Assembly (NCBI GenBank): GCA_001600095.1
Contig: BCIX01000001.1
Coordinates: 6,163,198-6,227,197 of the forward strand
Direction: 5' to 3'
Source of the DNA: Bullera alba
Taxonomy: Eukaryota > Basidiomycota > Tremellomycetes > Tremellales > Bulleraceae
DNA: 64,000 nucleotides
Shown in pieces: positions 39,658 to 52,868 of this stretch. The number at the start of each line of letters is the position of its first letter. Position 1 is the stretch's first letter. The translations under genes and the position numbers were made by a program. The notes under the pieces are model-generated. The model ran no database searches, was not told the origin of the DNA, and worked only from the letters and a program-made list of their open reading frames with translations.

Positions 39658-40310
39658 CTAGTGCTTCTTCGCCTCAGAGTTCGAAGTCAACTTCGGGTTG
39701 TCGACAGTACCTGGTTTGCCCTGTTGGTTCATGGGTTCGGATGAGGAAGCATTGGCCGGTGATCGTTTGGTGTAGTCCTTGCCAGTCTGTGCATGATGTT
39801 CAGCCGACGGGCAAATTCAGAATCGGGGTTACTCACCTCTTTCTCAATGTCTTTGGCAGCGGACTCTGGGTTGGGATCTTTGTTGAAAGCGGCATCAGAG
39901 TGGGCTACATCGTCGGTCTGAGACATTGTCAGCAAAAGGATCAAGCGAGGGACTGAGCGATCGCAGGGTGTGAGACCGAGAGTTAATGAAGGGACACCAC
40001 TACCCAAGCATAAGGTGATGAGATGACGACTCACTCCTGCACCGCTGGAACCCGCTTCGTCGCTATACAGCTCCTTCTTGCCATGATCGCTGGCGTAGCC
40101 TCTTCTCGACATCGAGTTGCCATTTCCATAGGCCTCCACTTGGGCGACCGATCGGAATGACATGTTGGAGTAGGTTCGAGTGGCTGCTCGTGGCCTCGAG
40201 GGACCAGCACGAGTCATCGTGGTGAGCTCAAGGGCGGGTGGGGCCGATGATACTGGGACCAAAGGCGTCCTGAACAGGATGGCGATCGTTCGTCTGGTTG
40301 ATGGGAACAT
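39658..40310 (-). CDS. Small hypothetical protein, probably mitochondrial
   Basis: Unrecognised family. Three exons joined in phase 0 (40310-40035, 39917-39837, 39786-39658) give 161 aa. The first 50 residues are rich in Arg, Ser and Ala and lack acidic residues apart from one Glu (MFPSTRRTIAILFRTPLV..., RAGPSRPRAATRTYS), consistent with a mitochondrial presequence. The mature part is hydrophilic: GYASDHGKKELYSDEAG, DDVAHSDAAFNKDPNPES, IEKETGKDYTKRSPANAS. The tail ends NSEAKKH. The first ATG was taken, since the frame upstream has no earlier ATG. It is divergent from the ZIP transporter gene. Confidence 0.7.
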
Positions 40311-40672
40311 TATGTGAGAGTATATGGTTCGATCGACGGTAATAGTGACAGACAAGCAGCTGAATGACCAGGAGACAGGTGATTGAGGAACAAGATGGGA
40401 TTGGACGACTTGATGTTGCTTTTAGCTGAGTCTCGTTCGAGAGGTTCCGTTTGTTCCACTCGCCGACGATCGATGACGCAAATTGATTGAGCGAGTGATC
40501 GAGGTTACGTAACCTGCCCTCTGCGTCGCGTGTTTCTGTCTCACGGTCTCAAGTGATCGTCCAACTAGTGGAACTGTGGACCGATGAGCAACTGAATCCT
40601 TTGACTGTGGAGAGTCTTGTACACCGCCAACTGTAGCAGACTGCGACACACTGAGCAGTCGTATAGCCCAAG
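40311..40672. promoter_or_regulatory. Divergent promoter region, small protein / ZIP transporter
   Basis: A 362-bp interval between divergent start codons. No specific element was identified. Confidence 0.5.
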
Positions 40673-42175
40673 ATGCTCAGGATGAACAGACTCGCAGTAG
40701 TTTCGGTCGTTGTGCTTCAAGCCACGACAGCTTACGCATTCTCCGTGAGTCTTTCACAGGATTTGACCCAACGTCCTTCAACTCATCTTATGATCTTGTT
40801 CAGCTGGAAGATGAGAAGCACTCGCACGATAGCGCAAGTATGAAGCGCTTCTTTGCTACCTTGTTCCCGTTCAAGAGTCCGGCGTACAATTCAAGTACGT
40901 CCACCTGCACCCTTTCGTAACACCTATTGCTTTGGCTCACCTGGTTCGGTCAGTTCTGGCCACGTTCTACATTTCCTCGTAGGTCTTGACTGATACCAGT
41001 GGAATGGCTATCAGCTAACGAGCGTGTGTTAGAATACCCAATTTCATTCTCCTGGCCGTCCCAGCAACTCTCGAGCCCTCGTCTCTGAATACGATGATTG
41101 CCTTCGCCACGGGTGGTTTGTTGGGAGACGTCTTCTTACACCTGGTTCCTCACTCCTTCTTCGGCGAGGGCGAGCATGGAGCCCATCATCGGATGATCAA
41201 CGTTGAAGAGAAGAGAAACATCGTCGTTGGGTTAGTTTGGCGTTCTGGGAAGCCAAGGCGAATACTGACTGGGCATACAGTGGCTCGATATTCCTTGGCT
41301 TTGCAGCGTTCTTCGTCCTCGACAAAACGATGAGAGTACTCAGTGCATCTGCTGATGGTCAGAGTCATGGCCATTCGCACTCTCATTCACACTCGCACTC
41401 TCACCCGGCTCCAGTCACATCTACAGGCAAGTCGAGCGCGACCTTAGAGACCAAACACGACCTGCGGTCCAGGAAGTCTCCTTCGGATGTCACTACTATC
41501 ACGCCAGTAGCTCCACCAGAGGACCTAGGCAGCTCGGAAGTAAAGGCCGCAATCAATCCTTCGCTCAGATTATCTGCATACCTGAACCTCTTCGGTGACT
41601 TCACACACAACATTACGGATGGACTGGCAATGGCAGCTTCGTTCTACTCTTCGCCCGCATTGGGTGCTGTGACGACTATTGCGACGTTCTGCCACGAGAT
41701 TCCTCACGAGGTAGGTGACGGTTGGGCAGTTGCCGAATGGCATCTTCTGTCGGGTCGAGCTGACAGCGAACTAGATCGCAGACTACTCTATCCTCATCAA
41801 ATCCGGCTTTACCAAACGTCAAGCAATGGGTTCGCAGTTCTTTACCGCCGTAGGTGCATTCGTCGGAACGTTTTTGGGGATCTGGATCGCGGAGAGTTCA
41901 GGTACGGGAAGAGGAGCCCCATTGAAGATCGGCGAAGGCCTGTTTGGCACGTCGGTCGGCAAGGGCGAGCTTGTCATCCCGATGACTGCTGGAGGTAAGT
42001 CTCACAAGCGCTATAAGGTTGATGACTGATGATGCTAGGCTTCTTGTACATTGCGAGCGTCAGTGTTATTCCGGAACTGCTGGCCGAGTCGAGGAGCGGG
42101 AAACAGGCACTGAAAGAGTACGCTGCGATGGCGTTCGGCGTGTTCTGCATGGGAGTGATCGCTTGGAACGAGTAG
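40673..42175 (+). CDS. ZIP-family zinc transporter, KE4/SLC39A7 type
   Basis: Predicted zinc transporter of the secretory pathway, like yeast Yke4. Exon 1 (40673-40744) encodes a signal peptide, [20 protein letters not shown] then YAFS. Later exons encode [19 protein letters not shown], a His-rich loop ([13 protein letters not shown]) typical of the subfamily, and the ZIP signature in transmembrane IV ([13 protein letters not shown]) followed by transmembrane V (FCHEIPHE, joined by splicing to [17 protein letters not shown]). The last segments are [14 protein letters not shown] and [13 protein letters not shown]. The metal-binding His residues of HNITDG and HEIPHE are intact. Confidence 0.93.
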
Positions 42176-42570
42176 AGGGTGATCATCAGGGGAGAGTCTA
42201 GTTGAGCATTCGGACTTCAAGATGCATCGCATTGCTTGCAGAGCAGGATTCAGGCAGGATCCCACCGGGTCGCGGGTTTACGTCAATTGTGCATGTGTGC
42301 GTACTACCGACGGAATCAAATTCCTCCGGGCTGCTGCTGCTGCCCCGCTCCCCAATCGAAAGTCGTCATTCCCATCGACTTGTTGTTTTTCTCCACCTGG
42401 CGTTATTCACCTCTGCACAAGTCTTTGTTGTGATCATCTAGACATACAGTAGCAAGTCTTCGCCGCGATATTCGAATAGCTATACGCTCAAAACCCACAC
42501 CGACAACAGCGGAGCACTACCACGACTCGACATCGAACGTACACATCCTCAAACTCCGAACACCGAAGTC
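42176..42570. other. Intergenic, ZIP gene 3' flank and MDG1-like promoter
   Basis: A 395-bp gap. CT-rich stretches near 42310-42430 may be part of the downstream gene's promoter or leader. No gene was seen. Confidence 0.5.
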
Positions 42571-44731
42571 ATGTCCAAACACCAAGCTAAATTCACCTGG
42601 GGAGCCGGTCCCAACAAGGTGAGTTGACGCGCTCAGTCTCTATTCGCTCTCTTAGCCACCTCTCGTCGCTCCTCCAGTATGGGATGGAATGCGGACAAGG
42701 CAGCTTTACTGCCCTTTCAACCCTGCTCGGTCGCGAAAGCTAATGTTCATTCGCTCCTATAGGTCACCATCGCCGGCGGTTTCAACGAGTGGTCGGACAG
42801 CGCTACGCCTCTACAGAAGCAGGCGGACGGATCTTTCGCCGCCGACGTTCCTCTGCCATGGGGAGAGAAACAGGCCTTCAAATACGTCGTCGACGGCGGT
42901 GCGTGCCTCGCTTTATGCGCTAATTTCACTGACCCTGTGTTGCAGAATGGAAGGTCCGAGAGGATGAGGCCAAGGAGTGGGGTGAGTGGTGACTCTCTGC
43001 TATCTGCATCTTGCTGACCATCTCGTAGACGCTGCTGGAAACATGAACAACGTGGGTTCATGCAAGCTAGAGCAGCTGCTGATTGGCAGGTCTACACTGC
43101 TCCTCACCCTCCTGCCGCGGACGCTCCAAAAGAGACAGCTTCGACCAAGGAGAACGAGACTTCCGCTGCCGCTCCCGCTGCTGCCGCTGTCGCCGCTACG
43201 TCCGCACCCGTGGCTGCTGAGCACACCAAGTCCGCTCCTTCCCCCACCGAGGCCATCAAGTCTGAGCCAGCCGTGTCCGAGGCTTCCGCTCCTGCTCCAT
43301 CCGCCCCAGCCACCAAGGAGACAGAGCCGTCGTCGCTGCTTGCTTCCTCGGCCCCATCTGCCGCCTCCAAAGGGCCATCTGGCATTCCTACCCTAGGTGC
43401 CGTCACACTGCCCACGTCGCACGCCGACCCACCCAAGACCGTCGAGACGCATGCCACTGCGGCCCCGGTTCCATCGATCCCAGTCGCCCCTGTGCCTGCT
43501 CCCGCCGTGGCTACTGCCGCCGTGCCAATCGAGGCTGCCCCCAAGGTCACCGACTCGACTCCAGTCAAGATCGAGAAGACTGCCGCCAATGCCAACATTG
43601 GTCAGGCCCCCAACGGTACTGAAGCCCACACCATCCAGGAGGCTGCTCAAGAGTACGCCCATCAGGCTGCTGAGGTTGGTGCTGGCGCCCTTGCGTCCAT
43701 TGGTGCTGCTGTCGGTAGCGCAGTGCTCGCCGTCGAGAACGCCACTGGCGTTCACATCCTAGGTGGCCAGCCGGTAAGCATAGCACCTACGATAGCAGTG
43801 GTACGAGTTTGCTGACCGATCCTGTAGCTCACCGTCGAGGAGGCGCGGGCCCAGGGCATTGACATTAGCACTCTGGAGAAGAAGGATGCTCCTACCGATG
43901 CCCTTTCCCCTGTCGGCACCAAGCCGCCAGCGGATGCTGTCAAGGACCTTGAGGAGAAGACCAAGGAGCTCAAGTTGAACGCTGGAAAAGGTATGTTGAC
44001 GCTGTTCGTGTCGCCATCAGGACTGATCACGCGGTGCAGGTGAATTTGCCAACACCCCAGAACCCCTCGAGAGCGTCAACCACCGTAAGAACGACCTTCC
44101 CGCCCAGAACGAGGTCGACAACCACAAGACCATCCCAGCTCCACAGATCACCCCTGTCGCCCCCAAGGACCCAAAGAAGGAGAGAAGCTTGGACGCCGCT
44201 ACCAGCCCAACGACATCTTCCACCAAACCCGTCTCGACCGACCCAGCTGTGGATGCGAAACAGGCCAAGAAAGAGGCCGAGAACTCTTCCAGTCAAACCG
44301 GCTCGACCCACGCTGTCGCTCAGGGCAAACACGTTGATTCCACGCCACCCAACCCAGTCACCTCGCAACCAGGAAAGGCTGCCGTTCGTCCCGATGCTCC
44401 TTCTAACAACATTAACACCGACGCTCCCCCTACCCCACCCAAGGACAAGGCGCCTCTGCCAGCTGCTGCCGCCCCCGCTACGCCAGCCAAAGTCAACGGT
44501 ACTCCGGCTGCCGCTACCGTGACACCCGGATCCATCGCCTCGACGCCTGCTTCCACTCCCGCGAAAGCGGCTCACACTCGGGAAGAGACCACCGGATCTG
44601 ATGTTAGGAAGAGAAAGTCTAGCTTCTTCACCAAGGTAGGCGGATGTGCTGGTTCTTGGAGATGAATCGATTACTGATGAATGGTGCAGATCAAGCACGC
44701 GTTCTCGCCAAAGGACAAGGAGAAGAAGTAA
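42571..44731 (+). CDS. MDG1/CRP1-like protein with N-terminal AMPK-beta-type CBM48 domain
   Basis: Eight exons (42571-42618, 42763-42898, 42946-42981, 43029-43051, 43090-43773, 43828-43990, 44040-44635, 44690-44731) give 575 aa. The first 80 residues form a glycogen-binding/E-set fold: FTWGAGPNKVTIAGGFNEW, then LQKQADGSFAADVPLPWG and FKYVVDGEWKV. Yeast Mdg1 and Crp1 have the same arrangement; Crp1 binds cruciform DNA and Mdg1 affects pheromone signalling. The remaining 85% is Ala/Pro/Thr/Lys-rich and disordered, apart from a probable helix EAAQEYAHQAAEVGAGALAS. The C-terminus is basic (KRKSSFFTKIKHAFSPKDKE). Intron 4 is only 38 nt. Confidence 0.8.
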
Positions 44732-45144
44732 ATACTGGTCGATATCCCGACCATCCCACTCGATGTGGTATACCCTTACATCTCAGAATATAATCCAGAA
44801 TACGTGTTCTTCATCCGGGTAACACTGTTTCCTCTCTACATTTTTATACCTGCTTCCCTTTGCCATCTCTAATACTCTCTTTTCATCGTTATCAAGGGCC
44901 TTTTGGCGCGAGACGACTGGTTTATACAGGAATTCTAGTGTCTTGTTTCTTCGATCTAAAATCTCTAGAATGAATAGCTCGTGCAGTATCCCCAATTGCA
45001 GTCGCACTATTATTGCATCTCGTTAATTGACCCTACATGGACTATAGACTAGCTAGATCGTTCCAAGAAAACCTTTGTCCTTTGCGCGTTCAAACACAGT
45101 CAAATCGATCGAGCTTCGTAACTCCCTCAAGCTAAGCCGTCACT
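44732..45144. other. Convergent intergenic region
   Basis: A 413-bp stretch between convergent stops, A/T-richer than its flanks and holding 3' UTRs. I see no gene. Confidence 0.5.
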
Positions 45145-47467
45145 CTACTTGTGACCCTCAAACTCGTAGTCGATACCCTTGTCCTTGATGTTCTTCTTCC
45201 GCTTGTTCTGCTTGTCTAGGACTTTGGTATCGGCCTTGTCCTGCTCCTCCTTGGTTCGCTCCTGGTCTCAAAGTCAGCTTGCGTCACCAGTTCTCTTCGC
45301 TCTACGTACCTTCTCGTGACGAAGCTTCTCTACTCTGGCACGGGGCACCTTTCTGAACTTCTTGTTGGCACCGACCCAAAGCTCTGGATGAACGTCTTCG
45401 GTAGGGATGACCTATGAGCGGTGTCAGCGTGACCAAGGCGTTGAGTTAGGGGATGACCTACCTGGCACTTGAGCAAGTGGCCCATGAGAAGGTAGTTGTT
45501 CATGGTCTCGGCAACAATCTCAGCCACGGATTTCGAGGACATCTCAATGTAGGCGTAGTGTCTCGATGCGCCAGTCTGATAGTATATGAGCAAAATGCAG
45601 AATCACCGACGATCCGTACACACCTTCTTGTTTCGGGCCAGACGCAATCGGGTGACATCTCCGAACTGGGAGAAGTACTCCTTCATCTGCTCCTCGTAGA
45701 ACCCGTGGGGAACTCGGCTGAGGAACAATGTACCTTTCTCGCTGTCCTAAATTATTGAATCGTATCAGTAAATGTTGTCAGGGTGGGCCGAATCGCACTC
45801 ACCTTCTTCTTCTGAGCCTTCTTCAGCTTCGCAGCAACAGACTTGTCATCCTTCGCCACCATGGGGAGTTTGCTCATGTCGATCTTCTCGCCTGCAGCCT
45901 TGACAGCGGCATCCTCGGCGTCACTCTCGTCGTCAGAGCTGTCGGCTCCCTGGTCGTCAGAGCTGGCGAAACCATCGACCATGTCCTCGTCCTCATCCTC
46001 CGCGGCCTCTATGGCGGCAGAAGCGGCAGCGGCGGCGACCTTGCCTGTCTTCTTGGCAGCGGCGACAACAGTCTCACCAGCGGCTTTGGCGGCCTTCTTG
46101 CCCTTGGTGACAATAGGCTCGGCAGCCTCGGCAACGTCGGCGGCAGTCTCTTTAGCGGCGGTGGCGGTCGATTTAGCTTTCTTGGTCGTCGGTTCGACGG
46201 CCTCGGCAACCTCTTTGGCCTTTCGTTTGCCAGTCGTCGTGGCAGCCTCGGCCTTTTCAGCTACCGCCTTCTTGCCTTTGGACTTGGTCGACTCGGCGGT
46301 CTCCTCGGCGGCTTTAGTGGCCTGTTTGCCTTTCTTCTTGCCCTCGTCGACCGCTTCCGCCGCTTTGCCCTTGGCCGTCTTCTTCACCTCGGCTGCCGTA
46401 GCCTTGGCCCCCTTCTTCGTCTCCTCGGCGGTCTCCTTCACGGCGGCCTGGGCCTTTTTACCCTTCTTCTTGCCCTCCTCGACGACCTCCTCCGCCTTGC
46501 CGTTTGCCTTCTTCTTTCCATCCTCTACGGCCTTCTTGCCCTTCTTCTTCCCATCGTCGGCGACCTCGGCCGCTTTCGCTTTCGCAGTCTCCTTGACCTG
46601 CTTGCCCTTCCTGGCTCCCTCCTCAACTACCTCGTTGGCCTTGGACTTGACCTTCTTCTTGGCTGGTCCCTCCTCGCCATCCTTGACCTCCTTGCCGAGA
46701 TCGGCGACAAGTCCACTCGCGGTGCCGAAGCCTCCGATCACCTCGGAAATGACCTCTCCTACTTTGCCAGCCACGCTCTTGACGGCATCCTCTGCAGTCG
46801 TCATGAAGTCCTCGGCGGTCTTCCTCTTCTTGGAATTGGGATCCTTCGCTTCGGCAGCCAATTCCTCGGTCTTCTTCTGGGCCTCAGCAGCAGCTTTGGC
46901 GGCTTTACCCTTGAGAGGCTTAGCGACTTCCTGGACTTTTTCAACTTCGGGCTGGATGGCGGCGACAGCGTCGTTGACCTTGGCTTGAGCGGCTTTGGCG
47001 GCTTTCCCAGCCTTTCCTTTCGCACCCTTGACGTCAACACCCTGTTCCTGCAGCTTCTCCTCGGCAGCGGCCTCCAGCTCGGCCGCTTTGTCGACGGCAG
47101 CAGAAGCAGCTTGCTTGGCTTTGCCTTTGGCGTTCTTTGCGACCTTGCCAGCTTTCTCCTGAACCGCGTCGACGTCGATGTTGTCTTCAATCACTTTGCT
47201 GACTGGGACGGGGGTCTTCTCGGGGTCGTCGAGCACTAGATCTCCAGCCTTGTCCATGACATCGCCCAACGCGTGAGCGACTGACGAGATTGTAGATTGG
47301 ACAGTCTCGATGGCCGATGTGGTTGCGGAAGCTGCTTCTTTGGCATTCTTCTCAGCCTTTGATTTGGGCTTTGATGTCCCGGCTTTAAAGTCTTTCGCGG
47401 CTCCCTTGGTCTGTTTGGCTGTCGACGCTGGAGCTGCTTTGGCTGATCCTTTTGCTGCTTTGGCCAT
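45145..47467 (-). CDS. NOP15/NIFK-like nucleolar RRM protein with large Lys/Ala-rich N-terminal extension
   Basis: Likely 60S biogenesis factor. Five exons (47467-45803, 45746-45624, 45575-45462, 45411-45310, 45261-45145) give 706 aa; yeast Nop15 is about 220. The single RRM spans exons 2-4: GTLFLSRVPHGFYEEQMKEY, FSQFGDVTRLRLARNKKTG, SRHYAYIEMSSKSVAEIVAE and MNNYLLMGHLLKCQV. It is followed by the family's KKFRKVPRARVEKL-type tail and ends DYEFEGHK. Exon 1 is one 555-codon block of Lys/Ala/Glu-rich repeats (GKKKGKKA, KAKAAEVADDGKKKG, TAEETKKGAK) resembling LEA or histone-H1-like sequence, then an acidic stretch. The ATG begins MAKAAKGSAK; the frame is open a little further upstream without an ATG. 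Confidence 0.85.
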
Positions 47468-48392
47468 CGTAACGGTTGGTCGCTGTGCTGTGGTTGTGGC
47501 TGCGACGTGTGTCAAAAGTCAATAGAGAAAGGAGCGAGGGGGACGACGCGAAGAACTTCGCTGGGTATGTCATTGCCAAAATGAGTTTGTTGATTTTTGC
47601 CACTCTGATCCATGTGTTTTGATCCCGCTGCCATTGCAGAGTGACGCGAGGACGCGTGTGACGGCATGACCATACGAGGTGTCGATGAGGACCTTTGAGG
47701 ACAGTCCGTCCTCTTCCATCTTAGGGTGCATCTCCTCGTGATGCAAGCCACCGACATCAACCAGTAGGTCGATCAAAGAAGACTGTTGCGCTTGCAGGGC
47801 ATCATACAGCGACCGGCAGATGTCTAACGGTCTTTGTAGCGTTCGTCGCAGCGTCAGCGCTCTGCCTGTCGTTCTTGCGATCCTCAAAAAGTGCACAGCT
47901 CGCATAGGTAGTGTACTCGACGTGGTGCAAGCGCAAAGCTCTTGGTAGCTGGACGTCAACGCAATTGACATAGCATCAACCCAGCTGTACCGTCTTTGAG
48001 CTGTGAAGTCAACCGAGTTGAGCCGCCTCAAACCGCTGCAGAGCGGGCGGGCGGGTCATCGGCCGGCCTCGAGCTGTGACCAAGGTCGACAGCTGAAGAG
48101 CGCTCTCCGGGCTCCTGCACCTGGACAGTGGTGGAGACTGGAGAGTGGTGGGCATGACAGGGCATGACCATTACCGAACACCGACCAAAGATAGATCCGG
48201 CGCTCGCTCTACGTGGTCGATTGAACCGGGTCGGCTCCGTCCGGCCCGATCCTCTTCGCCTTTGCCGCGTTGTGCCGCTGTTCTCTGGTCCTCTGTCTGG
48301 TATATCAAAATTGCAGCATCGTGGTGGGTACTGCACCTTTGTGATCAGTCCATACCACCACAGTCACACTTGATAGCCTTGTCATCTATATA
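47468..48392. promoter_or_regulatory. Divergent intergenic region, 925 bp
   Basis: Promoters of the NOP15-like gene (-) and the dehydratase gene (+). A TATATAAT element directly abuts the dehydratase ATG (48386-48394). A minus-strand open frame with an ATG near 47969 (132 codons, ending 47570) is not supported by any family resemblance. Confidence 0.5.
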
Positions 48393-50395
48393 ATGTCTGC
48401 TTCAAAGCCAGAACCGCTCGGATCGTCAACCCTCGCCGCGGACATCTCGTCCAAGCAGGCAACGTACCTTCCTCCTTCAGAGCTCGCGGTCAAGTATGCC
48501 AAAGGCATTCACAACCACACGCCAGCGACTCCTCACGCCTCTCTCACGGCCACTGGGAGCAATCCACATTTGATCAAGAAGATCGAGAACTTTTACGTCC
48601 GCCCTCGATGGCTGTTCGTGCGAGTGAGTTCGGGCGAAGCACTGTCTGGAAAGTTCAGACTGACCATGGCCGCTAGATTGAGACTGAGGGCGGAGTCGTC
48701 GGATGGGGTGAGGGCACTCTCGAAGGACATACCGAATCCGTGCAAGGTAGCTTGGATGACATGGCAAGAAGGTGTGTACCAAAAGACGTTTACCTAATGC
48801 CGAAAGTCCCGAACTACCCATTGACCTGACTTAGATTGGTCGGCTGGGATGCAATGAACATTGAAGATGTAGGTTTTGCGACCCGGAAATTGACTAAAAC
48901 GCGCAGATCTACTCCTTCATGTATCGTCTGAGATTCTACAGAGGCGGACCCGTGAGTTTAAGGATTTGTCAGCCTCGGGCCGCTCGCTAATGATTTACAG
49001 ACTATCATGTCCGCCATGAGCGGGTGAGCAGAGCCGGATCTCAATGAGGGAGTTTGCTGATGATCGAGGACAGAGTGGACATTGCACTATGGTATGTGCT
49101 CCCGATATACAGATTATAATCAGATGCGAGCTAAATCCATGCTAGGGATATCAAGGGCAAAGTCCTCGGCGTGCCCATTTGGCAGTTGCTTGGAGGCAAA
49201 GTCCGAGAACGGGCAAACGTTTACGGATGGTGAGTACTTAGACTCGATTGCGTCCTCAGTATGCCAAATTGACCTCTCGTGCGTGCAGGATTGGTGGTGA
49301 TCGACCTAGCGATGTGCTCGAACAGGCCAAAGTCAGGAAAGAGCAGGGCTTCACCAGAGTCAAGATGAACGCCACGGAATCCGTGAGCATAAAGCAGTCT
49401 GACTCACCCCGGCATCATTGCTGACAGGTTTAGCTTGGCTGGCTTGACTCGCCGCATGCTCTAGACGAGACAGTGCAACGACTCGCCGAGGTCAAGTCTC
49501 TTGGTATTGATGCTGGGCTGTGGGTCGCGCCGATGTCGGCCTAACTGGCTTTCGCTCATGACTATCCTCAGTGATTTCCACGGACGTGTTCACAAACCCA
49601 TGGCAAAGCAGCTCATCAAGCTGCTCGAGCCACATCGACCCCTGTTCGTGGAGGAGCCTCTGCTCCCAGGTCATCCTCAGGAGATGAAAGACCTGTACGA
49701 CAAGACGTCTATCCCAATTGCGGTAAGTCCCGACCTCGGAGGTTACATGCTTGATCTGAAGTGCTGATGATCTTCAGCTCGGAGAACGTCTATTTACCAG
49801 GGAAGACTTCCGTCCCTACTTCGTGAGCTTTTCTGCTCTCACAGAAACTAGCAGCTGACTCCAGTAGGAGCTTCGATGCATCGACATCGCTCAGCCAGAT
49901 ATCGCCCATTCGGGCGGTATCTCGGAGACAAAGAAGATTTCCACCATGGCTGAGGCCTATGATATCGGCATCGCACCTCATTGTCCTCTAGGTAAGTGCA
50001 TAAGTCTCAAAGGAGAGTTCAATGTCCCCTCACTGACCATGGACTCAGGCCCGCTTGCCTTTGCCGCATGTCTGCAGATTGGATTCTGCACACCAAACTT
50101 TGTCGTGTGCGAAATGTCCTGGAAGGTGAGCTTCACGGAACCGCAGTCGTCGTTCTGAGCCCTGACCCATGTGTAGATGCACTACAACACTGGTGGATTC
50201 GATCTATTCACGTACATGCTCAACCCAGAGGTCTTTGCTGTCCAGGACGGCTCGGTCGGCTTGCTCACCGGACCGGGTCTGGGTATCGAGATGAACGAGG
50301 ACTTGATCCGAAAGGAAGCAGTCGAGGCTGCCAAGTTGGATCCATGGATCAACCCAATCTTCCGAGGACCTGATGGCGCAGTGCGAGAGTGGTAG
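48393..50395 (+). CDS. Enolase-superfamily sugar-acid dehydratase (galactonate dehydratase-like, MR/MLE)
   Basis: Predicted Mg2+-dependent sugar-acid dehydratase of the mandelate racemase/muconate lactonizing group. The closest match by motif is D-galactonate dehydratase, but substrate is inferred. Many small exons. After a 75-residue N-terminal extension come [73 protein letters not shown] and [15 protein letters not shown]. Metal ligands and catalytic residues are visible: [31 protein letters not shown] and [12 protein letters not shown]. The C-terminus has [11 protein letters not shown]. The gene heads a run of plus-strand accessory enzyme genes. Confidence 0.88.
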
Positions 50396-50748
50396 GGGAT
50401 GCGGAGATCTCAACAGGTGGCGACCGAGTCTTCCCCTAGCTAGTCTCATCCACTCAGCTAGAAGCTCATGTAGAGTAGACTTCAAGTAGACTTGAGGACA
50501 TGAATCGCATGGCCCGCACGGCTTGATCGTCGTCGGCAGATTTCCGGAACATTATCTCGGCCCGTTGAGTCGGGTATTAAAGCAAGATCCCTCGGCACTC
50601 GTCTACGAAGTAGCTAAGCGTACTTTGGCTATAAGCCCATTGCTCAACATGTCGCCTGCTGCCCAGAACATACTCACAGCCTCGCAGTCGAAAGCAGGAC
50701 CAGCTCACATCTATCATCGATATTCATCACCTAGCCAGAGAACCAAAC
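50396..50748. other. Intergenic, 353 bp, dehydratase 3' flank and GH1 promoter
   Basis: A short gap between two co-oriented genes. I see no gene and no obvious TATA box. Confidence 0.5.

Positions 50749-52868
<2,120 letters not shown>

Noticed and set aside
45728..47239. Long plus-strand open frame (503 codons) rich in Leu, Gly and Ser, antisense to the NOP15-like exon 1
   Set aside because: It is a mirror of the Lys/Ala/Glu-rich repeat codons on the other strand. It has no domain or natural start context, and the minus-strand reading joins to a real RRM by consistent splicing.
47570..47969. Minus-strand frame of about 132 codons with an ATG, upstream of the NOP15-like gene
   Set aside because: No family resemblance and no supporting splice structure. 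It lies in the probable promoter of two divergent genes and could be chance. Transcript evidence would be needed.
49494..49571. Apparent stop and frame break in the dehydratase gene
   Set aside because: A GTGGGT...CTCAG intron here joins GIDAGL to DFHGRVHKP, the conserved metal-ligand segment, so the gene is intact.
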